A stretch of DNA of 64,000 nt from contig CM021322.1 in the NCBI GenBank assembly GCA_010645155.1, forward strand, positions 946,705 to 1,010,704, written 5' to 3'. Position 1 is the first letter of the stretch, and each line of letters starts with the position of its first letter. Position numbers and translations under genes: made by a program. This DNA comes from Tigriopus japonicus. Taxonomy: Eukaryota; Arthropoda; Copepoda; Harpacticoida; Harpacticidae. A model generated the notes under the pieces. The model had not been told where the DNA came from and searched no databases. It saw only the letters and a program-made list of their open reading frames with translations. Below are positions 50,661 to 62,932 of this stretch, piece after piece.

Positions 50661-53600
50661 ATGACCCGTTCAGTCGTTGTCAAATCAGGTAAGATGGAGG
50701 ATCTTCTTGATTGGTTGTCTAGAACACGGGTCATTTCTTATTCTCAAAGGGACAAAATCTACAATGCCGAATCACCGCCCCAAAAGCTATTGGATCAACT
50801 CAGAAATGGGTTAATATTAGTTCAATTGGCTCAGAATTTGGACAAGAATCTACCAAAGGACACCATTAATGTGCGACCTACAACGGAGATTCTGAGAGAA
50901 AGCAACTTCAAGAATTTCCTCAAGGCGTGCAAATCTCGGAGGATTCCCGTTCCCAAGCCATTAAAAAGCTTCCAAGGATTGGATCTTCAAAATTTCGATC
51001 ACATTTCTGAAATTCTCTACAATGTTTCGAAAGAAATTGGACGAATCGATCCAAAGGTCAAGCCATTGGAGTACATACCGAAAATTGATCAAACCCAAAC
51101 AGCGGGACTGTCTCAACCTGATGATATCTATGAGAGCCCTTATAAAGTGACAGTTACATCCGATGTGGAGGCCTATTATGGAAATATCGAAAAAGTGATT
51201 AAAAGAGATGCCTCAAAAACCGGGGTAGAAAACACATTTGATGAACTCCTGGCGGTGGAGAGCCTTTATTTGACTCGCTTGGAAGTGTTGTCCAAAGTCT
51301 CCGACCATTTCTGCAACCAAGAATTGAAAGGGTGGTTTATGGACATTACCCATTGGGCATTACTCCTACACAGACATCACTCTGAATTCAAAAAACGATT
51401 AGATGAAACGTTGATCAACACCTTCTGCGGCCTGTTTTCAGATTATAAGCCCGGTTTTACTTATTATGGTCCCTTGATTATTGAGTGTGAACGTGTGAAG
51501 CACAAACTAAAGAGCATGGCCGATCTTACTCCCTCGGACGTCCGCAAGACAATTGAGGATGCTCAGAAAATGTTAAAAAAATCTGAAATCCCACATCATA
51601 AAATTCTGTCTTCAGATGAGCTTCTAACTGCCCCCGTGGTCCATATCATGCGATATCTCCTGATGCTGAAGAAATTTCGAGACGAAGCCCAAAAACAGCA
51701 ATTCGATTTGATAGGGCTCAATCAGGCCATTGACGCTATGCAAGACATCAACAACTTTGTCGACGTTTACAAACATGACACTGACAATATGGAAGCCACT
51801 CGATTAGCCATGAAAAGCATACATTTTCCTCAAGGGAAAGGCTACAAAAAGAATGGAAATCCTGTTGAGCTTCACCGTGACTTTGGGCGTCTCATGTTAG
51901 ATGGAAGGATGCAGATTGCGCAGAACACAAGCGGAAAGTCGGCCAAAGTCAAATATGTCATGGGATTTGAGTTTGTCATCTTTGTCATGAGTATCCCATT
52001 CAGTGTTGCTTGGAAAGACATGGAGTTGACACACGAGAAGTCTATTTACACTAAGGAGATCCGATCCATTGAAGACGACGAAAAAAGCCTAATTCGAATC
52101 TTTATGCAAGACGGCGACAACTCGTTTTCGATTGTAGAGACGAATCAAGCCAAACGCCTGAGTATAAAAAACCTTCTTGAGAAGTTGTGTCCAAAGCAAT
52201 CCCTGGTTCACCAATGCGGAACCAACAAACACACTCGGGCCCCCCCTCGATTGGTTTTGGGTAAGGACCCAGATCGAACCGACTTAAAGAGCTGGTTAGC
52301 CTTTTGTCATAGCCCAACTTGTGGGCGACTGCTGATTGGCAGGATCACCATTGGAGTCCAGTGCTGCAATTGTAAAAAATTTTACCATGAGCATTGCTAT
52401 TACGAGGGTAAGCCACAGAGCGTTAACACCTTTTTTATTCAAAATATATGTAGTGGCTTTATTCATAAATAGGCGACTTCAAATCTACGAATTCTTCGGA
52501 CGAAACCTTCGAGAAAATTTCGAAAAAACCAGCACGGTCTTTTGGAATTGGTAAAGTGGGTATTTTAGATATTTCATATAAGAACTATTTAAAAAATAAC
52601 CCACAATACCCAAGTGGTACCTTCGTTATTTATTGCAACCAAGATAAAAAGAAATATGTCATTGCTGTTAAGAGCAAAACAGAGAAAAAAGTGCTGAAGA
52701 TCCAAAAATACGCCGTTTGTGAAGATAGACAGGAATTTCGATTAGAAGGTGGTACTGACAAGCTCAATCCCTTCTCGTCCTTCGAGGATCTACTCAACTT
52801 CTACAAGAGACAATTCAAACTCAAAGAAAATCTTAAAGATCTTATGGAAAAAGAGCAACGACAATTGGCCGATGTCGATGATCTGTCGGAAGACATGTTT
52901 TCCGATGATTCTGACACTTGTCAGTCGTCAAATTCGGCGGCATTAAGTCCCTTAGAAGATAAGTTTGTTCCCAGACCATCTGCTTCGAGACCTAAATTTC
53001 GACTAAAATCCAAATCCGAATCCGAGTCCGAATTTGACTCCGACTCAGAATCCGAAGATGAATCAAAGTCAGAATCTGATTTGGCATCCAAATCTGACTC
53101 TGATACGGACGCAAACGAATGGGAGGGGGTTAGTTGCTTTGCGGAAACGGAATTCTAGAAATAGTGAACTAAATAACTTAACGCATGTTTTTTCCAGTAT
53201 GGAGTGGAGGAGCTAGTTCAAAATGTTGTCGGGGGAGATCGTGCCGCCAAAAAGATCATTGCCAATGAAAGTCCAGGTTTTTTCTTGATCACACAAAATG
53301 GCACAACGAATCAGTTCAGTATATGCGTGGCCCAAAAATCTAAACCGGCGATAAAATTAAGCTTCAGAAAAACTTCAACCGGATTTCAAACAATGCCCCA
53401 ACCAGGCGTCATATATCCAACCTTTTCAAAGCTGATGCTTCAACTTCAAACAAACGCCAAAATACCGTTGAAGCCGTATTTCTTGACGAACATAGACAAT
53501 GGACCATGTTTTGACACACCACAACCCCAAACCCGAGATTCGGTTGATTGTTCCAGATCGTTCCAAAGCTCTTTGGCTTTGGAAAAGACTTTGGCCGAGC

Positions 53601-56600
53601 GGCCCAATGAAGGTCAAACTGGAGCAAGATCTAAGGAGATGAGCCAAAGATACTCTCGAGCATCCTACGGCAGAAATTCAGAGGGAACTTTGCGGAAGAG
53701 GTATGTCAGATATTAAGTGAGGATTTGTAATGTACCATAACAGTACCATAACACAGGAGAGAATTGGTCAAAGGTTTGCTTTCTGTTCAGTACCTTAACA
53801 TTGATATGAAAGCTTAACAAGTGACTTGAACAATATTGCATGGTTATTAACCGCTGCATCATTGCTTAAGCCATCCTTGATCGAGTACATTCACTTTTAA
53901 ACAACGCCTTTGGAGTATTTCTTTTGACTTGTGAATTCCACGTGAGTCAATCAGAGATTAATTTGGACCATCTAGGGTAAGTTCAGATTGGTTTTATTTT
54001 ATAAGACGCTGGATTGAACAACTGATGAAAATGAATATCAACTCTGAAAGATAAAAGATAAAGCTGGGTCAATTACTTGAAAAAAAGAGGTGTAAGGCAT
54101 GGCCGGTCCATGACTAAGTCCACTTGCCATCCAAATCAAGTTCGATTTGGAGTGACAACCAATCTAAAAATTGAACTCTTTACAATGAAACCATCTTTCA
54201 AAAGAAACCTTTACCTTGCAATGTCCCTTAAAAAAACGAACTTGAAAAATGTAATTAGTTTACTTTATCACTTATAGGGTTATGCGTGATGCCGTGTTGC
54301 GTGCTTAAGCCTGTTTCATGTTCCTATATAACTATTTTTACAAGTCTTCACCAAATAGTACGCTTTTCCAAAGGGATAGTCAAACAAAACAACATATGCT
54401 TTTAAGTTTGATCTGAAATTTGATGTCAACATTTCAAAATATCATAAATTTGGCTCATTACAATGTTATTGTATGTTTTAACTACTAATTTTTTCTCGCT
54501 TACCCCTTTTCGCTACGCTTGTGTGACTCAGAGTGATCATTTTCAGACACACTCAAAAAGGGAGGGAATGAAGATTTTAGAACAATGCGTTTTTCATTCA
54601 TGTGACAAGCTGAAGCAATATTGGTTGATATGCAGGGCAATAAACTTTACGTTTGAGTTACGCGTTGCACATTGAAATGTAAAAGAAAAGCCAAAAGTTT
54701 GTGAACGACAAACTTTAAGTACTCACTGGAACTACAATTTTGAACCCTGAAGGTTTATTCCACAAAGTTACGTTGTATCGTAGCTTCCTCCGAGGTAAGA
54801 CTTTTAAAAACTCACCTCAGTAGTTACTACTGATGTGTTTCAAATGTTTATTTTTTTTTTAAATTCATGTGTTTAAGAGAGGGGCCATGTGAGCTTAATG
54901 AAAAAGAGTCAGCCGATGCTTTAAATTCTCACTTCATCAACAAAATCAAAGATATCAGATAAAAAATGACAAAAAATGATGGTGACCCACTCTGGGGAGC
55001 CAAACGCAGAGCAAAAAGACTAGGTTTAACAAACGGCTCATTTAGGTTACGAACCGTATCAGAACAAGAAGTAGAGGAAGCTATCCGAAGTAGTAAGAAC
55101 TCCAAATGCCCTGACATATATGGTATAGCTCCTGCAGCAATCAAACTTGCTCCCAAAGTTCTATCTGTGCCACTCACTTGGCTCATCAATTCCATAATCA
55201 TTCAGGGGGTCATCCCAGATTCCTGGAAGTGTGCAAGAATTCTGCCTCAACACAAATCAGGTTCAAGAAACAAGAAGGAAAACTATCGACCAATTAGTAT
55301 ACTCCCCTCTTTCAGTAAAATCCTAGAAAAGGTGGTGGCGAAACAACTCGTGACCCACCTGGAGGCTCACAATGTCTTACCTCCATCTCAATATGGATTC
55401 AGAAGAAATCTTTCCACAACCCATGCATTGGCTGCAATTGATCATGGTTGGAGAGAAGCTGGAAGCACTGGACGTCATTGCGGCGCTCTGTTACTTGACC
55501 TCAGCGCGGCTTTTGACACATTAGACCCACACTTGCTAGTTGAAAAACTGGCTGTCTATGGGGCAAACAGGTCGCTCAGAAGCTTAATTAGCTCGTACAT
55601 GTGTGGAAGACGACAGAATGTTGATTGCAATGGCAACCTCTCCGGTGAACTCTAGATCATGTTTGGAAGTCCCCAAGGTTCCGTCATGTCCCCGATACTT
55701 TTTCTTGTCATGGTAGCCGACATAGAGGAATGGATCTCCGTAGCCAATGTTCTCAGTTATGCTGATGATACCACAATCTATACGTCTCAAAACACCAAGG
55801 AGAGGACCCGTGATGTGCTTGAAGGTGCAGCAATAGAAGTTATCCAGTTCATGGAGGCTTCCAAACTCTCTTTAAACCCATCGAAAACTCAATTCATAAT
55901 GATTGGGAGGAAAATGGAAAGAGATATCAAAGTGGGAAATGTTGCGGTGGCAGAGTCTTCAAATGTGACCCTACTGGGAGTGACTCTCAATAAGTCACTA
56001 ACGTGGAAAGCCCACTTAGATAAGCTAGCACCCATCTTACGACAACGAATCGGAATTCTCCGACGATTATCATTCCAACTCCCATTGGACACGATTAGAC
56101 CAATCCTTGATGGAATATTTACATCAAAAGTAAAGTATTGTCTGACATTGATCACCAACGTGTATGGAATCAAGGGAGCAGATCCCGCTCAAAGTCAACT
56201 ACACAAGCTCCATAGGTCTGCAATGAAGGCGTCGCTGAGAATTGCCACTTCAGATCACCCTCCCGATGACGAACTTCTCAAAAAATCAGGTCAAATCTCG
56301 GTCAAACAGATTGCAGCTACATCAATAGCCAACCTTGCAGTGGATTGCCTGCAAAATTGGAAATCCCATCCATTAACCACCTCCAGAATAGTGCTACATT
56401 TGGGATCCAAAAGAACAAGACAAAGCCAAGACAGAACATTTCCCCCACAACCTGTCAGAAACTCCCTCTTGGGACGAATGGTGGAAGCATATGAAGACCT
56501 CCCAAAATATGTTCGCGATGAGCCCAAGAAACACTCGCGGAAATGCCTCATAAAAAAGCTAATGATGTAATTTTTTCTTTTTCCTTTATTCTTATATAAT

Positions 56601-58048
56601 TTCATATCTTAACTTACAACCTCTCAATTACCAACAAACTTACTGACCATTGCATGGTCAACGCTACGATCATCGGAAAGGTCGATAAAGAGAATTATAT
56701 ATTCTGCGTCCTTACAAATATATATACTCAATAAAGTCGATTTTTGCCAAGGTAATTGCAATATTGGTCCTTGCTTAGGTGTTTGGGTTTGAAAGCTAAC
56801 CACATCCAGATGTTTTGAGAGACATAAACCCTGAATCAAAAATGGCAGCACTGCTAATCTCCTACCTTAGAGGTACAGTTCTATATAGACAGAAATGACA
56901 CTCCAGTTAGGTCAGTGGAGATTTGTTTTGAGCTCATTTCAGCAGTCCAGCAGCAAGGGTGCCAAGTGACATGATTCTTTATGCATTGCTCTTGCTCGAG
57001 CATAGCCATTGAAAAAGCAAATCCGCCAATGACTCCCTGAAATCGCAAATTCCAGTTTTGAATCACGTAACTAGTTGTGCTCAATGTCCAATCCCATCGC
57101 ACACACAGTGCAAGCTTGTTGAATCATGAACAATTTAGGAGTGACATTTCTGTGTATATAGAACTGTACTTAGAGGTAGCTTTAGCTTGCCTCCGAGATA
57201 TTGCGTTCAAAAAACTGACCTCAAGACATCTTAGAAAGCAACTCTCTGGTCCCAAGAGATGAACTTTGATCACCAGGTCCACCAGATGACTATAATTTAC
57301 ATTTTACAATGTGAGGACAAAAGCCTTAAGTTTTTACACAAAATTACAAAGATGGGGAAAAAATTAAAAAATGTGGAAAATTGATTGTAACAATGAAATT
57401 TTTTTGGAAAACGTTCATCAGTCAAAAAATCAAAGTTAGGAAACAAGCCGATATTACAGTACATCTTACAATTGCAACAAAAGATATTCAGTTGATCTTC
57501 GGGCCACTAGATACCTGTAAATTAAAATTTAAAACGTAATACTAAAATCTGCGATGTTTAAAATAACAAAATTGGGCAAATTTCAAAAAACATTATTGCC
57601 TCAAAAAAATGTATTTTTTTTTGTAATGATTTTTACCAAAATTTGGTGCCTCTGCTGATCACAAGGCTAAATGAATGAAACAATCTTTTGCACCTTAAAG
57701 ATAATCAAATACCGTGTGACACATGATTTGAGGACAATTTTTTTCTTCTGTTTCAGTTCCAGAGAGGAACCTACAAAATTTCCATTCTATGTTGGGAAAA
57801 TGGACAAAGTCATGGCGGCTCAACTACTTACTAATCAAAACATTGGAACATATCTGCTTCGGAAAAATGTCAAGGGCGACTATCGCATTTCCGCAAAACA
57901 GGAGTTAAAGATAAAACACCTCATTTTATCTCGTCAAGACGGACTTTACAAAAATGGAAGTAAAAGTTACGAGTCGATCTCGGATCTGATAGAGGAATAT
58001 CGGACCCCTGGCAAACGATACCACTTACTCTTTCCGTACAAGAAGTGA
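50661..58048 (+). CDS. VAV-like Rho-family guanine nucleotide exchange factor with three SH2-like domains, about 1065 aa
   Basis: Exons 50661-52407, 52473-53128, 53198-53700 and 57757-58048 join in frame over GT-AG introns. Domains in order: calponin homology (13-125, LLDWLSRTRVISYSQRDKIY), a tyrosine-bearing linker (DDIYESPY, Y157/Y161, in the place of VAV's autoinhibitory tyrosines), DH (190-375, with FDELLAVESLYLTRLEVL and APVVHIMRYLLMLKK), PH (403-512, LHRDFGRLMLDGRMQI), and an atypical C1 zinc finger (541-582, CHSPTCGRLL, CCNCKKFYHEHC). This order is specific to VAV, which exchanges GDP on Rho/Rac downstream of tyrosine kinases. Three SH2 folds follow: about 613-700 (GTFVIYC), 802-900 (GFFLITQ) and 970-1065 (GTYLLRK). 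Only the last keeps the phosphotyrosine-binding Arg. An acidic Ser-rich linker (about 705-800) separates the first two. No SH3 is visible, unlike known VAVs. The start is 50661 (in-frame TGA at 50652) or 50694, which fits the family start better. Confidence 0.85.
54861..56570 (+). pseudogene. 5'-truncated LINE reverse transcriptase with two in-frame stops
   Basis: A single frame runs from about 54861 to TAA 56568-56570, broken only by TAA at 54960 and TAG at 55653. Reverse-transcriptase motifs are well kept: KCPDIYGIAPAAIK, YRPISILPSFSKILEKVV, QYGFRRNLSTTHAL, LLLDLSAAFDTLD (motif A Asp), PQGSVMSPILFL (motif B), SYADDTT (motif C) and LLGVTLNKSLTWKAHL. The endonuclease domain is missing, so it is a 5'-truncated non-LTR retrotransposon. 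The clade cannot be assigned by eye. It lies in the same orientation as the host VAV-like gene. The light decay suggests a fairly recent insertion. Confidence 0.85.
56876..57166. mobile_element. TA-flanked MITE, 291 bp
   Basis: Terminal inverted repeats of about 30 bp (left CAGTTCTATATAGACAGAAA, right its reverse complement with few mismatches) are flanked by TA at 56874-56875 and 57167-57168, the Tc1/mariner target. A wider direct repeat, CTTAGAGGTA, also occurs at 56866-56875 and 57169-57178. The centre is non-coding. Confidence 0.75.
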
Positions 58049-59609
58049 CTTTGACTTTCGAAGTTTGGTCCGTGGCCCTTTGTCGGTCAAGGAATCAAGT
58101 GAATTTTTGAGCACTTCATCCCTTTTTGCTGTTTCCTTCGCCTTTGATTGTGCAGTCACACTTCAATTCAATTTTACTTTTATTTGCCATGTAAGTCTGT
58201 AAATATCATTTTTCTTCATCAAGTCGTCCTTTACCTTTCTTGAGCTTGTCTGAAAACGATCAATCTGGCACTGGCAGGTGTTGCAATCGCCTTTTTTCTG
58301 TCAACCTCTCTGTACCTAGACTGGGTCGGTTCAATCACACATGGTTGACATTAAACCTAAAAAATCTACCCAGGCATTTATGGGTTCAGGATAATCATTC
58401 ATTGTAGAAATTTCAACCCAAAGAACTCTCTGTTTGGAAAAAATGTTAATTTTAGCTATAAGGCCCGAAAGTGTTGCAATATTTCAGTGAAAACACACTT
58501 CAGTTTATTGCGCTTTTTATGTAGGTCAAATTTAAACTTAGTAAGACGGCTCCTACTAGGGCCCACCAAAATTTTTTTCGAGGCCCACATTTATGCCATC
58601 CGTTTGCCCTCTCGTCACACTTTTGAGCCCTTTCCTAACTCCCAAAAGAATGAAGAAATTACAAGACCATCAGAACGTACACAAGCAATAAAAATGAATT
58701 CTAAACTCAAAACGTCAAGCTCCAAGAAATCATAACGCAGCCAAAAGGATCCCCTAGTCCCAAAATAGCGACACTCTAGGTCAGACTCTTCTCTAATCCC
58801 CCAGTTTATTCACGGAGACACCTTTCCCCAAATCAACGTTTTCTTAAATTAAAAATGACAATCCATAACTCAAATGGTGTTGTTGGTCAAGTCATGTAAA
58901 CATTTATTCGCTTTTGTGGCCCCTCTCTCTATGGAAGAGATGATGGGCTTGTCTCAAATGCTCTCACCACAGATAAACACTTGGATAACCTGATTTTTAC
59001 CCCAAAAGCATGTCATTTACGTAGCAATTAGTCACTGGGCATGGAATGGTCAATATCTCTTTGGGTGAAAGTCCTTTTCAACCACCACTTAGATTATTAT
59101 CGAGCATTGGAGGAAACTCACTTAACTCGCTCTTCCTTCACCCTCACGTGTCCTTGAAGAGCTTGGGGGCGGATGCCCCCATTAAATTCATGAGTAATTT
59201 GATGATGCCCTTGTCATGCAGGAAGATTGAATTTCATGGGAGAGACGAAAGCAAATCTTATCCTCTTTGACAATGCTGATGACTAGAATGCAAGCATTAA
59301 CAGGGTCCAGATTCTTCCTCTTTCTTCATTTTTGTATTGAAGGACTCATTGACCCACGTGAGCCTGCAACACTGAGAATCACTTCCGGCGTTAGTTTATC
59401 ATCAAGTTCAAAACAGGAATGGTATCACAGGTAGGAGATATTCTATTCTATGGGTTAGTACGAGCAACACAGACTGACCACAGGAAGTAGACTGTCTATA
59501 AATAGCTATTTTTGAATCTTGGCCAATTGGTCTCTGAGACGGGGATGATCTGTCCTTGAGTGGTTTGGGCGAATCCTCTTCATGGTGTTTGTTAGTGGTG
59601 ACAATGCGG
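58049..59609. other. Intergenic DNA, no supported feature
   Basis: It starts with the 3' UTR of the VAV-like gene. ORFs at 58487-58735 and 59046-59270 (plus strand) have no family resemblance. The region also contains the 3' flank of the small minus-strand secreted protein gene. Confidence 0.45.
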
Positions 59610-59885
59610 TCACCTAAAGTACCCCTCCAAAGGATTGAATATGGAGTAATGATACAAATCACTGTCACCAAAACCATACACCAGCTTTCCGGTTCCACTG
59701 TGGTCGTAGTAAGGGTATCTGTATCGCGGGATGTCATGGTAGGAATTGGGCCACACAAATAGTCGCCTCTTCACTTTCGGTTTATTGATGACGTGATAAG
59801 CATGATATCTTGATCTGCCTAAAGGAGTGGTCGCCACAACCATCACCAATGCGAGGAATACCAATGCGAGAAATGCAAATCTCAT
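59610..59885 (-). CDS. Small secreted protein, 91 aa, unknown function
   Basis: An intronless frame opens with a textbook signal peptide (MRFAFLALVFLALVMVVATT), probably cleaved after about residue 19-20. The mature 70-residue chain is basic and Tyr/His-rich (YHAYHV, RYRYPYYDH) and has one KVKRR site that a prohormone convertase could cut, releasing a C-terminal peptide of about 50 residues. It has no cysteine, so it is unlikely to be a disulfide-rich toxin or defensin. A neuropeptide-like or cuticle/matrix role is possible, but I do not recognise the family. The overlapping plus-strand frame (59556-59762) lacks such features and is taken as a shadow. Confidence 0.65.
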   Translation of the reverse strand: MRFAFLALVFLALVMVVATTPLGRSRYHAYHVINKPKVKRRLFVWPNSYHDIPRYRYPYYDHSGTGKLVYGFGDSDLYHYSIFNPLEGYFR

Positions 59886-61816
59886 TTTTGTTGCATTGAC
59901 ACTTCACAGAACTCATTCACATCTCAACCATTGAAGAGGAGGTCCTCAACTGAGTTCAGACCTACGAACCATGGATGATGTTGTCGTCCGCGTCTACTTT
60001 CAGGACACCGTCCGTACGTCTATCCGTCGGTTGGAAGCTCTTCACCCTCACTACAGTGCTTCTCTCTCTCTTTCTTTTTTTTCTTCCCATGGTCTAAAGC
60101 ATGGAATCTGTCCCTGCAACGAAGGAAGACGAAGCAATTCGATGTACGAATTATTCGACGCACCTTGTTTGTCCTTGCTACAAACTGATGGACTCGAGCT
60201 GAATCCTCGATCTACGTCCATGCTTCGTCCGTGTGAGAGTGTACATGGTTTGAATGCCGGATGAAGAACATGGAAGGCGGACACATTTTCCATCCGTTTG
60301 AAGGATAAATGTTGCCCGTTGACATTGAAACTGTCGGGTTTTGTTGCTCTAGGTTCGAATAAAGTACGGGAGGGTCATTCCAGCCGAAACAATTGAACCG
60401 TAAATGGTTACTTCTTTCGGATGAATTCTCGGGTCTTGTGGCAAGGTCTTTGACGAGCAAATGTCACGGTGGTGCAAATGAATATTTTGCTTGTTCAACA
60501 CCACACATGACCTTGAGGCGTACAGTGTTGATCTTGCAAGCGAGAAATTCTAGATTTTACGTTGGAAAAACATTTTTAAAAACGAAAAAGAGTCTACTTA
60601 TTGTTTAACCTTTTCTGGCAAAGGCTATAACATCAATTTCAAACGTACCGTCGAGCTAAATCATTAAATGGAAATTCATCAAGCCGATTGAATTTTGAAG
60701 GAAAAAACGTCACATACTCGTAGTACTTTATTCTGCTTTTTTACAGAGCCTAATATAAATTCGTCTCATGGAGACAAGAATATACATGTTTTTGTTGCTA
60801 ACCATGGTTTATCTACATATGTGATCCCGGAGAAATTGATTTTATGGACAACACCTCGCAAAAAAAAAAACAATTAAACTCGACCCCAACCACTTTAATG
60901 TTTGAAAAAGTAGTTCAACGAGATAACTGGCGAGATCAAAATGAACGTCAAGCAAGTCAGAAATTGTAAATTAAATGACAATTCGTGGCAACATGAGAAA
61001 ACGCATTGAATCCCAAGCAGTGCCAAAAGCCTTGGACTGCAAAACAGATCTTAGGCAAAACAAAAGGTATTCTACTTGAACAAAAACGATCAAAAAGAGG
61101 AATGAAATGACCATTTTTTAATCGAAAATGTATGTAGACTATTTAATCAAAAAGCGATGGAAAGTTCGCACTTGATAATTCAATCGTGGGGCAATTTGAA
61201 AGCGATGGCTCCCGTTCTTGGCTGACGACCTTGATTATTGTGATTCTTCCAACATATGCAAGCCAATGCCTATTCTATGTTGCTCGTTCAAAGATACCGT
61301 GTGCCAAATTCAGCACCATGATTGTGTTTGAGTGCTCGAGACACTGCTAAAAATACCCTTGTAAATCAATTGCGCTCGATTCTAAGAGATTCTTTTCATC
61401 CAATTGGCTTTGTTTCCGTCAAATGTTAAGTAATTGCTTGTTATGATTTTAAATGTACTTAAATGAAAGGTTTTCGCTTCAAAATCCCACTTTTGAGCCC
61501 TGGTTCATGATGAAGTCCCTTCTCAGGACCCTCGATTTTCTGTGAATGTGTGTCACGCTCGCCCAAAAGTCCCCTTCCCATCAAGATCGTCGACCTCCCC
61601 ATGTGTATGTAGATGGAGACTGCTCAAGACGTGAGTAGTTTCGCCCAACCATGCCGTACCAATCCATGTGTGTGAATGTCTTGCGTAGGCCTGCCCCAAG
61701 AAGAACATAACCTAAGCACACTTCCCCACTTTGATGTGTCACGGACACCTGTTAACTTTATTTGTGTATTCAAAACGAAATAGCAACCAATTGTGACAGG
61801 AATTTAAGTCAGGAGG
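59886..61816. other. Intergenic DNA between divergent genes
   Basis: It contains the upstream regions of the minus-strand secreted protein gene and the plus-strand MARVEL gene. No ORF, RNA gene or repeat stands out; a poly-A run lies near 60860. Confidence 0.45.
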
Positions 61817-62858
61817 ATGATGCATGACCAAGACAAGCGCTACCCTCCTCCGGACTATGCCCATCCTCCACCGAGTATGGTATCCGGACCTCCACCATCC
61901 ACCACGGTGACCCTCAACACGGACCCGACACCGGGAGCTCATGTGACGGAAATCCATTTGGACATTGGCTATTTCAAGACGTTTCCCGGGATATTGAAGT
62001 TAATTCAAATGGTGAGTGTTTGTCGACATTGTACTTAATCAATGGCTATTCACGGGAGACTCGGGTGTGACCGCAGATATTGCCACATGATTGGTTCAAA
62101 CTTCCAACCCCTTGACAAGATGAACCGCGATACGTGTGTGAACAACTGGCCAGTTAACCATCCCTAAGAGGGAGCATCTTGGTGAAAGTCGAGAAGACGA
62201 TCCTCGCTAATGAATTGTCTCTGATGTACTTGCAGATCTTCGGCATCATATGCATGGCCTGTTCATCCCCCGCACGAGGAGAAAGGTAATAACAGTTTTG
62301 TGAAGCGGCAAATGTGACAGAGAGAAACACGAAGCCACACCCTTGATAACATATTATGATTGCAGAGGGTCAAGACACGGGATTGGTCACAACCATTGGT
62401 TTTTGTTCGTGGTGGTCACATGCTTCATCATCACCCTGTTATGGAGCTTCTTCTACTTTCTGCAGATGCGGAACACAGTGAGAGGAAACATGCCATTCAG
62501 TTGGCTCAAAGTGGTCAGTCTCTCGACACGGACATTTCTCAAGAATTTAGGAATACTTTGTTCACTCTGATTTTGAATTTCATAGGAATTATACTACACA
62601 ATTCTGGCCACCATCCTCTATTTGATCGCATTTATTGTGATTCTGGCGGGTTTTGGGTGGTGCGCGGGAAGGAGTGGCTGTGACGCCCGAATTGCAGCGG
62701 GAGTAAGAAAATCATCACTAAAAAACGCATTGATCTTAGGCTTGACCTAATTTGGTTCCCATTTCCAGGCCTTTGGCATCTTCAACACTATTGCATATGG
62801 GCTTGGAGCCTACATCCTCAAGAACGACTACGATGCCACCCCTCCCGAATTACAATAA
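61817..62858 (+). CDS. MARVEL-domain tetraspan membrane protein (CMTM-like), 199 aa
   Basis: Five exons, 61817-62011, 62236-62285, 62366-62513, 62586-62702 and 62769-62858, join with consistent phases into 199 residues. The proline-rich cytoplasmic N-terminus contains YPPPDY, a PPxY-type WW-ligand motif. Four hydrophobic helices follow: about 55-75 (FPGILKLIQMIFGIICMAC), 93-115 (WFLFVVVTCFIITLLWSFF), 134-156 (YTILATILYLIAFIVILAG) and 171-187 (AFGIFNTIAYGLGAYIL). The KTFPGILKLIQ opening and topology fit MARVEL proteins such as the CMTM family and the insect Singles bar, which act in vesicle trafficking and membrane apposition. The first of two adjacent ATGs (61817, 61820) was chosen as start. 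The third donor (GTG|GTCAGT) is the weakest splice site. Orthology to a single CMTM cannot be decided by eye. Confidence 0.87.
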
Positions 62859-62926
62859 GCAAGAAGCAACCTTGGAATCTCATGTTGAAGGAGGCGATGG
62901 CAACCGAAATGCACGCCTGGATTTTA

Positions 62927-62932
62927 AATAAA
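62927..62932 (+). terminator. Polyadenylation signal AATAAA of the MARVEL gene
   Basis: A canonical AATAAA lies 69 bp after the TAA stop of the MARVEL gene, giving a short 3' UTR. Confidence 0.6.

Larger units (their letters stand above)
53701..57756 (+). other. Intron 3 of the VAV-like gene
   Basis: The 4-kb intron between the second and third SH2-like exons hosts a LINE reverse transcriptase copy (54861-56570) and a TA-flanked MITE (56876-57166). The rest is AT-rich. I looked for SH3-type exons (ALYDY, WW, PSNYV patterns) and found none. Confidence 0.7.

Noticed and set aside
53701..57756. Search for SH3 exons of the VAV-like gene in intron 3
   Set aside because: No ALYDY/WW/PSNYV-like frame with splice sites was found; the intron is filled by a LINE copy, a MITE and AT-rich DNA.
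59556..59762. Plus-strand ORF antisense to the small secreted protein
   Set aside because: No signal peptide or domain; the minus-strand frame has a textbook signal peptide and explains the openness.
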